Positions 17,284-25,431 of a stretch of 64,000 nucleotides of DNA are shown piece after piece. The stretch covers positions 84,710 through 148,709 of the forward strand of contig JANPCX010000046.1 in the NCBI GenBank assembly GCA_031431125.1, given 5' to 3'. The first letter of the stretch is position 1, and every line of letters starts with the position of its first letter. A program made the translations under genes and the position numbers. The stretch is from JANPCX01 sp031431125 (GTDB lineage: Bacteria > Pseudomonadota > Gammaproteobacteria > Burkholderiales > Burkholderiaceae_C). The notes below the pieces were generated by a model. It saw only the letters and a list, made by a program, of their open reading frames with translations, did not search any database and was not told the DNA's origin.

Positions 17284-17633
17284 TAGGGCCTGTTAACACC
17301 AAGGATGCCAGTGCGAACGTGACCATTGGGGCGCAGAGCAAGGCGCACGGCGTGGCCAAGGCTCTTTGCCTTGGCGAGACGTGCAACGCCGCACTGCGCC
17401 CCAATGACCACGTTCCAGAAGGGTTGTTCCCCAAAAGGCCTTGCGCGGCGTTGCAAAGCCTCGCCGGGGGCCGAGCCCGGACATCAACAGTCCAGTGGAC
17501 TGTTGATGCCTGGCGAGGAACCTTCGCCATGCGAAGGTGCGGCCTGCAAGGCCTACCCCGGCTTCGTTTTGCGCCTTGCTCAGGGCCTTTTGAAGAACAA
17601 CGCATCTGGCATCCTTGGTGTTAACAGGCCCTA
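17284..17633. mobile_element. Element 2: inverted-repeat-bounded hairpin-rich insertion (350 bp)
   Basis: Bounded by a perfect 27-bp terminal inverted repeat (17284-17310, beginning TAGGGCCTGTTAACACCAAG, and 17607-17633), with TA at both outer ends as in TA-target transposition. Inside are nested palindromes: CCAAGGC/GCCTTGG near 17353-17371, GCAACGCCGC/GCGGCGTTGC pairing across about 50 bp, a 12-bp stem at 17482-17508, an 8-bp stem at 17520-17538 and GGCCT/AGGCC at 17541-17553. It lies between epsF and epsG. The last three codons and the stop of epsF lie inside its terminal repeat. Open frames inside have no protein-like character. Confidence 0.75.
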
Positions 17634-18961
17634 GCAATGGTGCCCAGCATGGGCAAGCCCAAGGCGTGGGTGAGGTCTTCAATGCTGCGCACCCTGCGGT
17701 TGCTCAGCTCTAACAGCAGCGCCAGCCCCAAGCCCAACAAGCCGCCGACAAAAATAGACACCAAGGTGTTGATCAGGACACGTGGTTTGGACGCCGTCAC
17801 GGGGACGCTCGCCGGATTCAACACGGCAATGTTGGTTTGGTTGGTGCGGCTTTCCATGTGGGTCTGAGATGCACGTTGACTGACTTGCTCGAAGGTGCGC
17901 TGCGCAGACTCGATGTCTCGTCGCAGCACGTTCAACTCGTCGCGTTGTTTGTTGAGCGCAAGAACCCGTGTTTTTTGGTTGGACAGCGCGGCCCGCAACT
18001 GCGCCTCGCGTTGTCGGCTGACCTGGTAGGTGGTCTCGATCGAGCGTGTGACCTTGCGTGTTTCCGACTCCAACTGGCCACGCAGTGTGACCAGCTCGGC
18101 TTCGTTGCGTTGTGTTTGCGGGTGGTTCTTGCCCAAGTTGACATTGCCCTCCATGAGCTTGGCTTCCAACCGTGCAATATCCGCTTTCAGCCCGTTGATC
18201 ACCGGGTTTTGCATCACCTCCGACAAGGTGTCACCCTGCGTGCTGTCACGTTTGCTCTGACTTTCGGTGGTGAGGCCTTGCAAGCCGGTGAGCTGGCTGC
18301 TGGTTTCATTCAACTTGGCGGTTTCAAAATCCAGTCGTTCGTCGGTGGAGGTGATGCCATTGGCTTGTTGAAAATCGGAAAGTGCTTTCTGTGCAGTTTC
18401 CAACTTGTCGCGGGCGGCTTTGGTCTGTTCGTCGAAAAAGGTCGCGTACTGCCGAGCAGGTGCAACGCGCAACTCCAAATTCACATCCATATAGGCTTGG
18501 GCGAAGGCGTTGGCGACGGCGGCGGCAAAACGCGGGTCAGTGCCCGTGTAGTTGATGTTGATCACGTTGCTGTCACGTGCGGGCCTGACCTCCAGGTACT
18601 TCTGCAGCAACGTCGCCAACCAATCCGCCAGGTCACCTTTGTCGCTGGTCGATTCCTCCCACTGGCGGCGTATGGACTCGCTGTCCTCCATCTTGAGCAG
18701 CTTCACCACACTTTTGGCCACGCGGTCGCTGTTGATGATGTCGACCTGGGTGGCCATGTAACTGGGCGCCACCATGCCTTGCAGCATCAGGCCACTGACG
18801 GGGTCGGGTGACTTCACATCTACCACCACCGAGGCCGTGGCGGTGTAGCGTTTTGGCAGCCACAGGCTCGCACCCACTGTGGTGGCCACGACGAAAGCCA
18901 AAGTCAGCAACACCACCAGGTAGCGTGCGCGGAGGATGAGCAAAAACTGTTGCAGTGTCAT
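17621..18961 (-). CDS. epsF: Chain-length determinant protein EpsF (Wzz family)
   Basis: A 446-aa inner-membrane polysaccharide co-polymerase. The N-terminal Wzz domain has a transmembrane helix (YLVVLLTLAFVVATTVGASL). A long periplasmic coiled-coil region (about residues 150-380, rich in Gln/Glu/Leu heptads such as ARLEAKLMEGNVNL and LRRDIESAQRTFEQVSQ) follows, then a second transmembrane helix (LINTLVSIFVGGLLGLGLAL) and the short tail ...LGLPMLGTIA. The final residues Arg-Ala-Cys and the TAA stop come from the inverted repeat of element 2, so the native C-terminus has been replaced. The start at 18961 (MTLQQFLLILRARY) fits the family. Confidence 0.9.
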   Translation of the reverse strand: MTLQQFLLILRARYLVVLLTLAFVVATTVGASLWLPKRYTATASVVVDVKSPDPVSGLMLQGMVAPSYMATQVDIINSDRVAKSVVKLLKMEDSESIRRQWEESTSDKGDLADWLATLLQKYLEVRPARDSNVININYTGTDPRFAAAVANAFAQAYMDVNLELRVAPARQYATFFDEQTKAARDKLETAQKALSDFQQANGITSTDERLDFETAKLNETSSQLTGLQGLTTESQSKRDSTQGDTLSEVMQNPVINGLKADIARLEAKLMEGNVNLGKNHPQTQRNEAELVTLRGQLESETRKVTRSIETTYQVSRQREAQLRAALSNQKTRVLALNKQRDELNVLRRDIESAQRTFEQVSQRASQTHMESRTNQTNIAVLNPASVPVTASKPRVLINTLVSIFVGGLLGLGLALLLELSNRRVRSIEDLTHALGLPMLGTIARAC

Positions 18962-18977
18962 GGGTTTGTTTCTCGTG

Positions 18978-19814
18978 TCAGAAGATGCTTTCAGACACAT
19001 AAATCACGTCATTGGACTGAACCATGTCCGTGAGCTGGGGAACACTTTGAACGACCCGGCCACCGTCTTGGGTGCGGTGCAAGCGCAAGCGCCGCTCTGA
19101 GCCGCGCGCCGTGGGACCACCCCCTTGCGCCAAGGCTTGCATGACCGTCATGCCGCGTTCGATGCGAAAGGCCCCGGGGCGCTGCACTTCACCGTAGATG
19201 TAGTACATGGGAGCACGCGACACATACACCGTGTCGCCGCCTTGCATCACGATGTTGTCCTGCGACTGGCCTGCCAGGTAAATGAAAGGTACATCCACCT
19301 GTTTGCGAAACGCTTGTCCGGCCCGGGTGCCGGTGATGATGGCCACATCATCACCGGTCGGTGTGGCGCCGCCCGCCATGGCCAGAACATCACTCAGGCG
19401 GGTGTTGACGGTTTCCAGCGGAAATCGGCCTGGTTTGGCCACATGACCCAACACGGCCACCTGGCTGCCGCGAATTTGCAGCAACACGATATTGACTTGA
19501 GGCTTTTGGATGTAGCCGCCTTTTTGCAGCGCGTCGGCAATTTTTTTCTCGCCCGCTGCAATCGACAAACCACCCAATTCAACTGCACCAATCAGCGGAA
19601 ATGAAATGGTGCCACTTTCGGACACCCGGGCTTCAATCGACAAGTCAGGGTTCTGAAAAACTTGAATCCTGACCGTGTCGCCTGCACCCAAGGTGTAGTC
19701 GTTTTTGCCGGGCGGCGGTGAGGCGGGTTGCGCAAAAAGGCCGGCACACCCAAGCAGCAGCATGCAAAACGCAAACCAGGGACGCTGACGGATGCTGAAC
19801 AAAGCAGGGTTCAT
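18978..19814 (-). CDS. epsE: Polysaccharide export protein EpsE (Wza-like)
   Basis: A 278-aa secreted protein of the outer-membrane polysaccharide exporter family. After the signal sequence (FAFCMLLLGCAGLFAQ) comes the Poly_export domain (DYTLGAGDTVRIQVFQNPDL), then SLBB-type domains (VAVLGHVAKPGRFPLE and YYIYGEVQRPGAFRIE). LLLGC could act as a lipobox, in which case the mature protein would be a lipoprotein like Wza; cleavage after FAQ is the alternative. The start at 19814 (MNPALFSIRQ) is preferred over 19829. It forms the periplasmic/outer membrane channel together with EpsL. Confidence 0.9.
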   Translation of the reverse strand: MNPALFSIRQRPWFAFCMLLLGCAGLFAQPASPPPGKNDYTLGAGDTVRIQVFQNPDLSIEARVSESGTISFPLIGAVELGGLSIAAGEKKIADALQKGGYIQKPQVNIVLLQIRGSQVAVLGHVAKPGRFPLETVNTRLSDVLAMAGGATPTGDDVAIITGTRAGQAFRKQVDVPFIYLAGQSQDNIVMQGGDTVYVSRAPMYYIYGEVQRPGAFRIERGMTVMQALAQGGGPTARGSERRLRLHRTQDGGRVVQSVPQLTDMVQSNDVIYVSESIF

Positions 19815-19870
19815 GGACGCGGGTTTCAATGGACTGGTTTGAAATGGACAGGGCGTGGTGGATGGCGCGC

Positions 19871-20821
19871 TTAACGCATGCCCGCCACGCCTTTTTCAAT
19901 GGCGGTTTGGGGCGACGCGGTATCGGTCGACGCAGTCGGCTTGGTCGCGCCAGTGCTCAAAGCAGGATCGTTGGCTTTGGCGAAGTCACCCAGGTACGCA
20001 ATCTTGGTGCTGTCGCGCAGCTGTTTGAGGTTGCTCGCCACGGCCTGCGCCATGCGCTGGTTGGCGAGGAACGCTTCGATGCGCGGGGCGGCGTCAAGCG
20101 CAGACAGTGGTGCCGACTGCGTGCTGACGATGCGAATCAAAGTCAGGGCTTGGCGGGAGGGCAGCACCACGCTCTGGCCGTCCTTGAGGGTGTGCATTTG
20201 CGCCAGCAAGTCCAGCGGAATTTGCTCGGCTGCACGTGTGGCGCCGCCCGCGTTGAACTTGATGTTTTGTGATTGCAACCAAGCCGACGCGTCCTCCACA
20301 GACCGTTCAGCAGCGGCAAAACGGCGCAGTTGAGTCTCCACGCCAGCGGCGGTCGGGACGATGACTTCCTGCACCGTGTAAATGCGGCGCTGGGCGAACA
20401 GCTCGGGATGGGCACCGTAGTACTGGTTGACTTCCTGCGGGCTGGGTTTGGGCTGGCCACTGGCCACTTGTTGCATATAAGCGCGCACCAGAATTTCTCG
20501 CCGTGCGGCCTCGATTTGGGTCACCACTTCCGGTGAGCGGTGCAGCTTGGCTGCGGTGGCCTGTTCGACGGCCAGCTCTTGGTCGATGAGTTTCTCCAGG
20601 ATGCCTTGTTTTATTTTTTGCATCTCGTCCTGTGGTGCGTCTACGGCGTTCACGCTGCGCAGGACCTGGTTCACTTGGTGAACAGAAATTTCCTCGGAGC
20701 CCACTTTTGCGGCCACTTGAGTCGCATTGGGTTGGCTCGATTTGCTGCAGGCTGTCAATGCGACGACCAAGGCGGCCGCCGTGGCCAGGACTAAACGAGG
20801 TGTTGTGCGGTTTGCTGTCAT
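19871..20821 (-). CDS. epsD: EpsD-family peptidyl-prolyl isomerase, lipoprotein
   Basis: A 316-aa periplasmic protein. The N-terminal signal peptide ends in a lipobox (LVVALTAC), giving a lipid-anchored protein. The N-terminal SurA-like helical part (VGSEEISVHQVNQVLRSV, LEKLIDQELAVEQA) is followed by a parvulin-like region (YTVQEVIVPT ... ALTLIRIVSTQ). EpsD proteins are recurrent in XrtB loci and are thought to help fold or assemble the export apparatus. The C-terminal tail (ATKPTASTDTASPQ) is low complexity. The start at 20821 is set by the signal peptide. Confidence 0.88.
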   Translation of the reverse strand: MTANRTTPRLVLATAAALVVALTACSKSSQPNATQVAAKVGSEEISVHQVNQVLRSVNAVDAPQDEMQKIKQGILEKLIDQELAVEQATAAKLHRSPEVVTQIEAARREILVRAYMQQVASGQPKPSPQEVNQYYGAHPELFAQRRIYTVQEVIVPTAAGVETQLRRFAAAERSVEDASAWLQSQNIKFNAGGATRAAEQIPLDLLAQMHTLKDGQSVVLPSRQALTLIRIVSTQSAPLSALDAAPRIEAFLANQRMAQAVASNLKQLRDSTKIAYLGDFAKANDPALSTGATKPTASTDTASPQTAIEKGVAGMR

Positions 20822-20865
20822 GGTGTGGGGTGTCTCAAATGCGGTGTGTGGTGTGGGCCAACGTC

Positions 20866-22071
20866 TCAGTAGCTCAGTTGTGCCGAAAACAGGCCCTGTG
20901 TGCTGCGAAAGTCCAGTCCCGACGTGTTGGAGGAGCGGCGCTGGTGCTGCAGTGACGCCGAGAGAAGCACTGGACGGGCCACACGCCATTCCAGCCCGAG
21001 CAGGGTCGCATTGGTTTTGTCCGATCGGTCGCTTGCGGCCAGGTTGGAGGGTTGCCCTCGGTAGTCGATGCTGGCCCAGTCCTGGCGAAAACGCAGGGTG
21101 GTTCTTGGGCTGATCTTCCACACCGGACTGATGTAAACGCGCTGTGTTTGGCTGTAGTTGCTGTTCAAGGTTTGGTAGCTGGAGAGTTCTTGTGCCAAAC
21201 CAATGGACAGCACAAGTTTGTCTGAAAAGCCCCAGTTCAAGCCGCCGCTGGCCACCACGCCGCTGTAGTCACGCTGCGCATAGTTGGGGTGCTCACGGTT
21301 GATGTAAGCCGCACGAATTTCGGCACTGCTTTTCCCACTGAACAACCAAGTCAACGCCACTTCATGGTCGTCTTGCGCAAAGCGGTTGTCGAACAGACCG
21401 TCGGACGGCACCACCCGATCCAGGTAACGACCGCCAGCGTGTTTGAAAACATAAGCCAAGGAACTGGTGGACGGAAACACATACCGAACTCCGGCTTTGG
21501 CGCTGTTGGAGCGGGTGTCGCTTTCGCCCACCAGCGGCAATTCATTGGACTGAGAAGCCCGCGCCACGCCGCCGAGCAGGCGCCACCGGCCATCGAGTTC
21601 GTACTCGGCATCCAGGCGCGAATTGACATTGGTGCGCTGGTTGCGTTGGTTCACATTCTGAAAATCAGCGAAGCTGTTCAGTGTTTTGACGCGTTCGGTG
21701 CTGACGATGCCGGTCAAGCGTGGTGTCCAACTCCAGCGCCAGGCGGCGTTGTAGTTGGTGGCGGTGAAATCGAGGTAACTGAAGTGGCGGTAGTCGTAGT
21801 TCAGCAGGTTCAGTGACAGCTCGACTTGCTGCAGGCTGTAGTCCTTTTTGAAGCCCAAACCCACGGTCGCGATACCAATCCACTCGTCGCGCTCTGGGCG
21901 GCCTGTCTGGGCAACGGCATTCGCTGGCAAACGAAAGAGATTGCTGTCGTGCAACAGCGAGTAGCCGCCCGTGATCTTGAACGCGTCGCTTTCACCCAGC
22001 GCCATGGACGGCGACGTCCACAAGCACATCAGGACAGAGCTGGCACACATGATGACTCTGATGGGCCCCAT
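20866..22071 (-). CDS. epsL: EpsL-type outer membrane beta-barrel protein
   Basis: A 401-aa protein with a signal peptide (MCASSVLMCLWTSPSMALG) followed by alternating hydrophobic/polar beta strands throughout, ending in an aromatic residue (FSAQLSY), the usual outer-membrane targeting signature. It begins with FKITGGYSLLHDSNLFRLP, typical of the XrtB-associated EpsL family. It probably forms the outer-membrane conduit or a scaffold for the exopolysaccharide. The start at 22071 follows the epsB stop codon by 2 bp. Confidence 0.87.
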   Translation of the reverse strand: MGPIRVIMCASSVLMCLWTSPSMALGESDAFKITGGYSLLHDSNLFRLPANAVAQTGRPERDEWIGIATVGLGFKKDYSLQQVELSLNLLNYDYRHFSYLDFTATNYNAAWRWSWTPRLTGIVSTERVKTLNSFADFQNVNQRNQRTNVNSRLDAEYELDGRWRLLGGVARASQSNELPLVGESDTRSNSAKAGVRYVFPSTSSLAYVFKHAGGRYLDRVVPSDGLFDNRFAQDDHEVALTWLFSGKSSAEIRAAYINREHPNYAQRDYSGVVASGGLNWGFSDKLVLSIGLAQELSSYQTLNSNYSQTQRVYISPVWKISPRTTLRFRQDWASIDYRGQPSNLAASDRSDKTNATLLGLEWRVARPVLLSASLQHQRRSSNTSGLDFRSTQGLFSAQLSY

Positions 22072-22073
22072 GC

Positions 22074-23498
22074 TCAGTAGGCCGTCTGGTCTTTGAGCAC
22101 CAGGCGAACGGTACGCAGAATGATGTAGACGTCCAAACGCAAAGACCAATTGCGCAGGTAGTCGAGGTCGTAGTCGATGCGGCCTTGCATTTTGTCCAGG
22201 GTTTCGGTCTCGCCGCGGTAGCCATTGACCTGCGCCCAGCCCGTGATGCCTGGCTTGACCTTGTGGCGCACCATGTAGCCTTTGATGAGCTTGCGATAGA
22301 GCTCGTTGTGTGACACCGCATGCGGCCGTGGCCCAACAATGCTCATGCGACCTTGCAGAACGTTCACGAACTGGGGCAGCTCGTCGAGCGAGGTGCGGCG
22401 AAGAAATGCACCCAGCGGTGTGATGCGGGCATCGTTCTTCTGGGCTTGTTTGATGACGCCGCCATCTTCTGTCACCGTCATGGAGCGGAATTTGTAGACC
22501 AGAATTTCTTCACCATCGAGGCCATAACGGCGTTGCTTGAAGATCACCGGGCCGGGCGAGCTGCGTTTGACGGCGATGGCGATGGTCAGCAGCACGGGTG
22601 ATATCAACAGCAAGATGAGCAGCGACAGCACGATGTCGCTGGCCCGCTTGATGGCGCCGTCTTGCCCCTTGAATGGGGACTCGCAAACGGAAATCACCGG
22701 CATGCCGCACACCGCACTTTGTTTGCCTTGAATGAGGTCGGTGACCAGCATGTCCGGTACAAAGTACACCGAGGCGGTGGTGTCTTTCAGTTCGTCCAAG
22801 ATGTGCAGAATGCGGGGCTGCGACGCCATGGGCAGCGACAAATAAATCAACTGGATGTGCCGTGTTTTCACCAGGGCAGCGAGTTGATCCAATTGCCCGT
22901 TGAGCAAATGGCGATGCTCGCTGTTCAAGCGATCGGGTGTGCGGCTATCGATGAAACCGGTCAGTTCGATGTGGGCGTAGCGCGATGCGCGAATTTTTTG
23001 GGCCAGCGCCAGTCCCTGCTCATTCATACCCACAATCACAGCCCGCTGTGGCGGCCCTTGCAGCTTGAGCAAATAGGGTGCCACGACACGCAACATCAGG
23101 TAAGCGCCCAACTCGCACAGCGGTGCGAGCCACAACCACGTGACGATGGCGTCATCGGAGAACTCGCGGTCGTAACGCGTGGCCCATCCGGTGATCAAGA
23201 GCAAGGCCGCCAACCAAACCCAACTGACGGCGATGTCCAGCATCACAGCCAGGAGCGATGCATGCAGCCGCGACTTTCCTGGAAAAGTCAGCGCGAATAC
23301 CAACACCGACAGAATCAAATAGGGCGGTGTGATGGCGCCGTCGTACCACCATGCGCAAACCCACAGCGACAAGGCCAGCGCCACCGGGCCGACCGAAGTT
23401 TCAAACAAGCTCAGCAGGTTGTCTTTGCCCAGGGCCGGCGCTTCTGCGCGTTTGACCAGTGGAATGGCCGACAGTGATGTGTTTGACTTCAACATCAC
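22074..23498 (-). CDS. epsB: Undecaprenyl-phosphate glucose phosphotransferase
   Basis: A 474-aa polyprenyl-phosphate hexose-1-phosphate transferase of the WbaP/WcaJ type. Four N-terminal transmembrane helices are followed by a CoA-binding-like Rossmann region (QRAVIVGMNEQGLALAQKI). The C-terminal catalytic bacterial sugar transferase domain carries VYKFRSM, RRTSLDELPQFVNVL, SIVGPRPHA and KPGITGWAQVNGYRG. It adds the first sugar phosphate to undecaprenyl phosphate, starting repeat-unit assembly. The start overlaps the epsA stop by 4 bp. Confidence 0.92.
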   Translation of the reverse strand: MMLKSNTSLSAIPLVKRAEAPALGKDNLLSLFETSVGPVALALSLWVCAWWYDGAITPPYLILSVLVFALTFPGKSRLHASLLAVMLDIAVSWVWLAALLLITGWATRYDREFSDDAIVTWLWLAPLCELGAYLMLRVVAPYLLKLQGPPQRAVIVGMNEQGLALAQKIRASRYAHIELTGFIDSRTPDRLNSEHRHLLNGQLDQLAALVKTRHIQLIYLSLPMASQPRILHILDELKDTTASVYFVPDMLVTDLIQGKQSAVCGMPVISVCESPFKGQDGAIKRASDIVLSLLILLLISPVLLTIAIAVKRSSPGPVIFKQRRYGLDGEEILVYKFRSMTVTEDGGVIKQAQKNDARITPLGAFLRRTSLDELPQFVNVLQGRMSIVGPRPHAVSHNELYRKLIKGYMVRHKVKPGITGWAQVNGYRGETETLDKMQGRIDYDLDYLRNWSLRLDVYIILRTVRLVLKDQTAY

Positions 23499-24310
23499 AC
23501 GTCCACCAACAAAGTGTTCAGTTTTCCTACCGCCTGGGCGCGGTTGGAGACGTCCAGTTTTTTGAAGATGCGCTGCAGGTGGTTCTTCACGGTGAACGCG
23601 CTGATGCCGAGAATCATGCCGATGTCGGGGTTGGTTTTACCCATGGCCACCCAACTGACGATCTCCGCCTCGCGGCTGGTCAGGCCCCATTGCTGAAGCG
23701 GCAAACTCTCGTGGACGGGCGGGGGCGGGGTGCTGGGTGTCAGCGGCGCCACCGGAAACGTTTGATTCGGTAGGTGTTCTACCTGACGCAGTGCAATGTC
23801 GATATAGGGCAGAACAGCGGCCATGGCACCACTGTCGTTGTCGCTGTAGGGGGATTCCATACCGAAGGCGATGTAGAGGCAGTCCACATTGCCACGCGCG
23901 TCGGTGATGCCGTGCACCATGGCACTGCGCATTTGCAGCAAGGATCGGCCCAGTGCGCAGGATTTGGTTTCACTGTTGAGCAAAAAGCCGTCGTGCCCCA
24001 CATTGAGCACGAATGGTTTTCTGCCAAATTCAGACCATCGAAAGAACAGCCTTTTCAACATCGGCTGTACGGCCTGGGGCTGTGTGGTGTGAGAACGAAC
24101 ACCGGGCAGGGCAGACAGTACATCGTATTGAATTTGGCTGTCTGGAAAGTTGCCCCACGCTGCCACCAAGATGTGGTGCGGCAGGTAACGCTGAACATCG
24201 CCTTGCAGCCACAGCAGCAGGTCAAAATGGCTGCGCACTTCCGCAGACCGCATGACCACACGGTGGTAGTGCTGAATCTCAGCCGATGAGAGCGAAGGCA
24301 AGAAAGCCAT
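23495..24310 (-). CDS. epsA: LuxR-type transcriptional regulator EpsA
   Basis: A 271-aa regulator. The N-terminal part (about 1-190) is the sensor-like region of XrtB-associated EpsA proteins. A Pro-rich linker (PLTPSTPPPPVHE) leads to the C-terminal LuxR helix-turn-helix (LTSREAEIVSWVAMGKTNPD, IGISAFTVKNHLQRIF without one residue). No phospho-acceptor receiver or acyl-homoserine-lactone domain is obvious. It is the first gene of the co-directional eps group and probably activates it. The start at 24310 (MAFLPSLSSAEIQ) is the family start; upstream in-frame codons to 24430 look non-coding. Confidence 0.87.
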   Translation of the reverse strand: MAFLPSLSSAEIQHYHRVVMRSAEVRSHFDLLLWLQGDVQRYLPHHILVAAWGNFPDSQIQYDVLSALPGVRSHTTQPQAVQPMLKRLFFRWSEFGRKPFVLNVGHDGFLLNSETKSCALGRSLLQMRSAMVHGITDARGNVDCLYIAFGMESPYSDNDSGAMAAVLPYIDIALRQVEHLPNQTFPVAPLTPSTPPPPVHESLPLQQWGLTSREAEIVSWVAMGKTNPDIGMILGISAFTVKNHLQRIFKKLDVSNRAQAVGKLNTLLVDV

Positions 24311-24497
24311 GGGTGCCAATGTGTCCTGTTCAGAGTCAAATGCAGCTGTACTGACTGCACAAGGGCAGTGCGTTCTACTGAAATTTCTCGATTGCTTACT
24401 GGCAAACTGATTCTTACTGCGCTGCACCATTTTTACAATGACAAAGCTGTATCAATGCTGAAGAAATGTGTAAGACGAGGTAGCGCAGCGCGAGAAA

Positions 24498-24527
24498 AAA
24501 AAGGGACTGCAAGCGCAATCCCTTTTT
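24498..24527 (-). terminator. Rho-independent terminator after the PEP-CTERM gene
   Basis: A 9-bp stem AAAAAGGGA/TCCCTTTTT with a 12-nt loop, followed on the minus strand by a run of eight T. It lies 44 bp past the PEP-CTERM stop and upstream of epsA, so the PEP-CTERM gene is probably a separate transcript from the eps operon. The A/T symmetry makes it potentially bidirectional. Confidence 0.75.
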
Positions 24528-24571
24528 CAGATGGGCTGACGCACTAAACGAACGGGCAGCTTTGTTCCCGC

Positions 24572-25108
24572 TTACTGTTGCGCGTTGTTTCTACGACGTG
24601 CAATGAAGCCCATCACACCCAGGCCTGCGAGCAACATGGCATAGGTTTCTGGCTCAGGCACCGCAGCGACGCTGATGGCACCGTTGTAGAGGCCACCTTG
24701 AGAACCCGTGGAAATGCCGGTCACGTTCAGGTAATAGGTGCCTGCAGCGCTGGCGCCATTGGTAAAGCTGATGCCGGTGGATGTGGCCACGCCGGACCTG
24801 ACCATGCTGTCATCGCTGTTGAATAGCACACCGTCCGTGTTGCGGAACAAAGTGGCCGAGGTCAACATGGTGTTGAACAAACCGCCCACTGGAAAATTCA
24901 GTAAGCTAAAACCCGTGCCCAAAGCGGCTGGCAGGGTGAAGGTGAAGATGTCGCTGAATGGCCCGGCGGATGTGACCGCCGCGTTGAAGGACAGGGGCGC
25001 GCCGGTAGAAACCGTGCCCAGGTTGTAGGTAGTGGCTTGGGCGTGAAACGCCGTGCCCCACAACAGCGCACAGGCGGCTGCGACCTTGGAGACTGTCTTG
25101 AGTTGCAT
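24572..25108 (-). CDS. FxDxF-type PEP-CTERM protein
   Basis: A 178-aa exported protein. A signal peptide (VAAACALLWGTAFHAQA) is followed by a small Thr/Ser/Gly-rich domain with the FSDIF motif that defines FxDxF PEP-CTERM proteins. The C-terminal sorting signal is VPEPETYAMLLAGLG, then a hydrophobic helix and RRRNNAQQ. It is the expected substrate of XrtB encoded in the same locus; PEP-CTERM proteins are thought to be cleaved and moved to the cell surface along with exopolysaccharide. The ribosome binding site GAGGAG lies 5 nt before the ATG. It has its own terminator and a palindrome in its promoter region. Confidence 0.93.
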   Translation of the reverse strand: MQLKTVSKVAAACALLWGTAFHAQATTYNLGTVSTGAPLSFNAAVTSAGPFSDIFTFTLPAALGTGFSLLNFPVGGLFNTMLTSATLFRNTDGVLFNSDDSMVRSGVATSTGISFTNGASAAGTYYLNVTGISTGSQGGLYNGAISVAAVPEPETYAMLLAGLGVMGFIARRRNNAQQ

Positions 25109-25168
25109 GCTGACTCCTCGAAAGTTGATGACGAGGTCATGCTAGGAGCTAGGGTTATCCCCTGTCGA

Positions 25169-25184
25169 TAGTCCGTATGGACTA
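25169..25184 (-). promoter_or_regulatory. 16-bp palindrome upstream of the PEP-CTERM gene
   Basis: TAGTCC-GTAT-GGACTA, a perfect 6-bp inverted repeat with a 4-bp centre, 60-76 bp upstream of the PEP-CTERM start. A GATAAC hexamer, a possible -10, lies between the palindrome and the start, placing the palindrome near the -35 position. A LuxR/FixJ-type dimer such as EpsA is a reasonable but unproven ligand. Confidence 0.4.
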
Positions 25185-25407
25185 CTGCGCCGACATGAGG
25201 TAGTCACAACCCACGTGATGCCCGGTAAACAAAGGCTAAGCGCCTGATTCGAAAGGATAAATCCCGCGCGTAACGGTTGCTTCAGAAGGTAGGAAACAAC
25301 TTAGGAAACCTCTCGTTTCGTATCGGTGCGCTAACGCACAGACGCTCATTCGAAAGGCTGCCGCGCGTCGAGGCCTGTCCGTTGCTGGACCGGGTGAGAG
25401 CGGGCAG

Positions 25408-25425
25408 AGCCGCCGGTTGGCGGCT
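25408..25425 (-). terminator. Hairpin just downstream of dnaJ
   Basis: A perfect 7-bp stem AGCCGCC/GGCGGCT with loop GGTT, starting 7 bp after the dnaJ stop. There is no T run, so it is at best a weak terminator or a 3'-end stabilising hairpin. Confidence 0.35.
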
Positions 25426-25431
25426 ATCACC

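Larger units (their letters stand above)
25109..25431. other. Intergenic region between dnaJ and the PEP-CTERM gene
   Basis: 323 bp without a credible gene. It holds the ribosome binding site and promoter region of the PEP-CTERM gene (with the 25169-25184 palindrome) and a short hairpin directly after dnaJ. Between 25260 and 25400 I see only minor palindromes, such as GTGCG/CGCAC around 25326-25339. Confidence 0.6.

Noticed and set aside
24354..24369. ACTGC-N6-GCAGT inverted repeat upstream of epsA as a LuxR box
   Set aside because: Only 5-bp arms; expected by chance at this length, and unlike the palindrome at the PEP-CTERM promoter.
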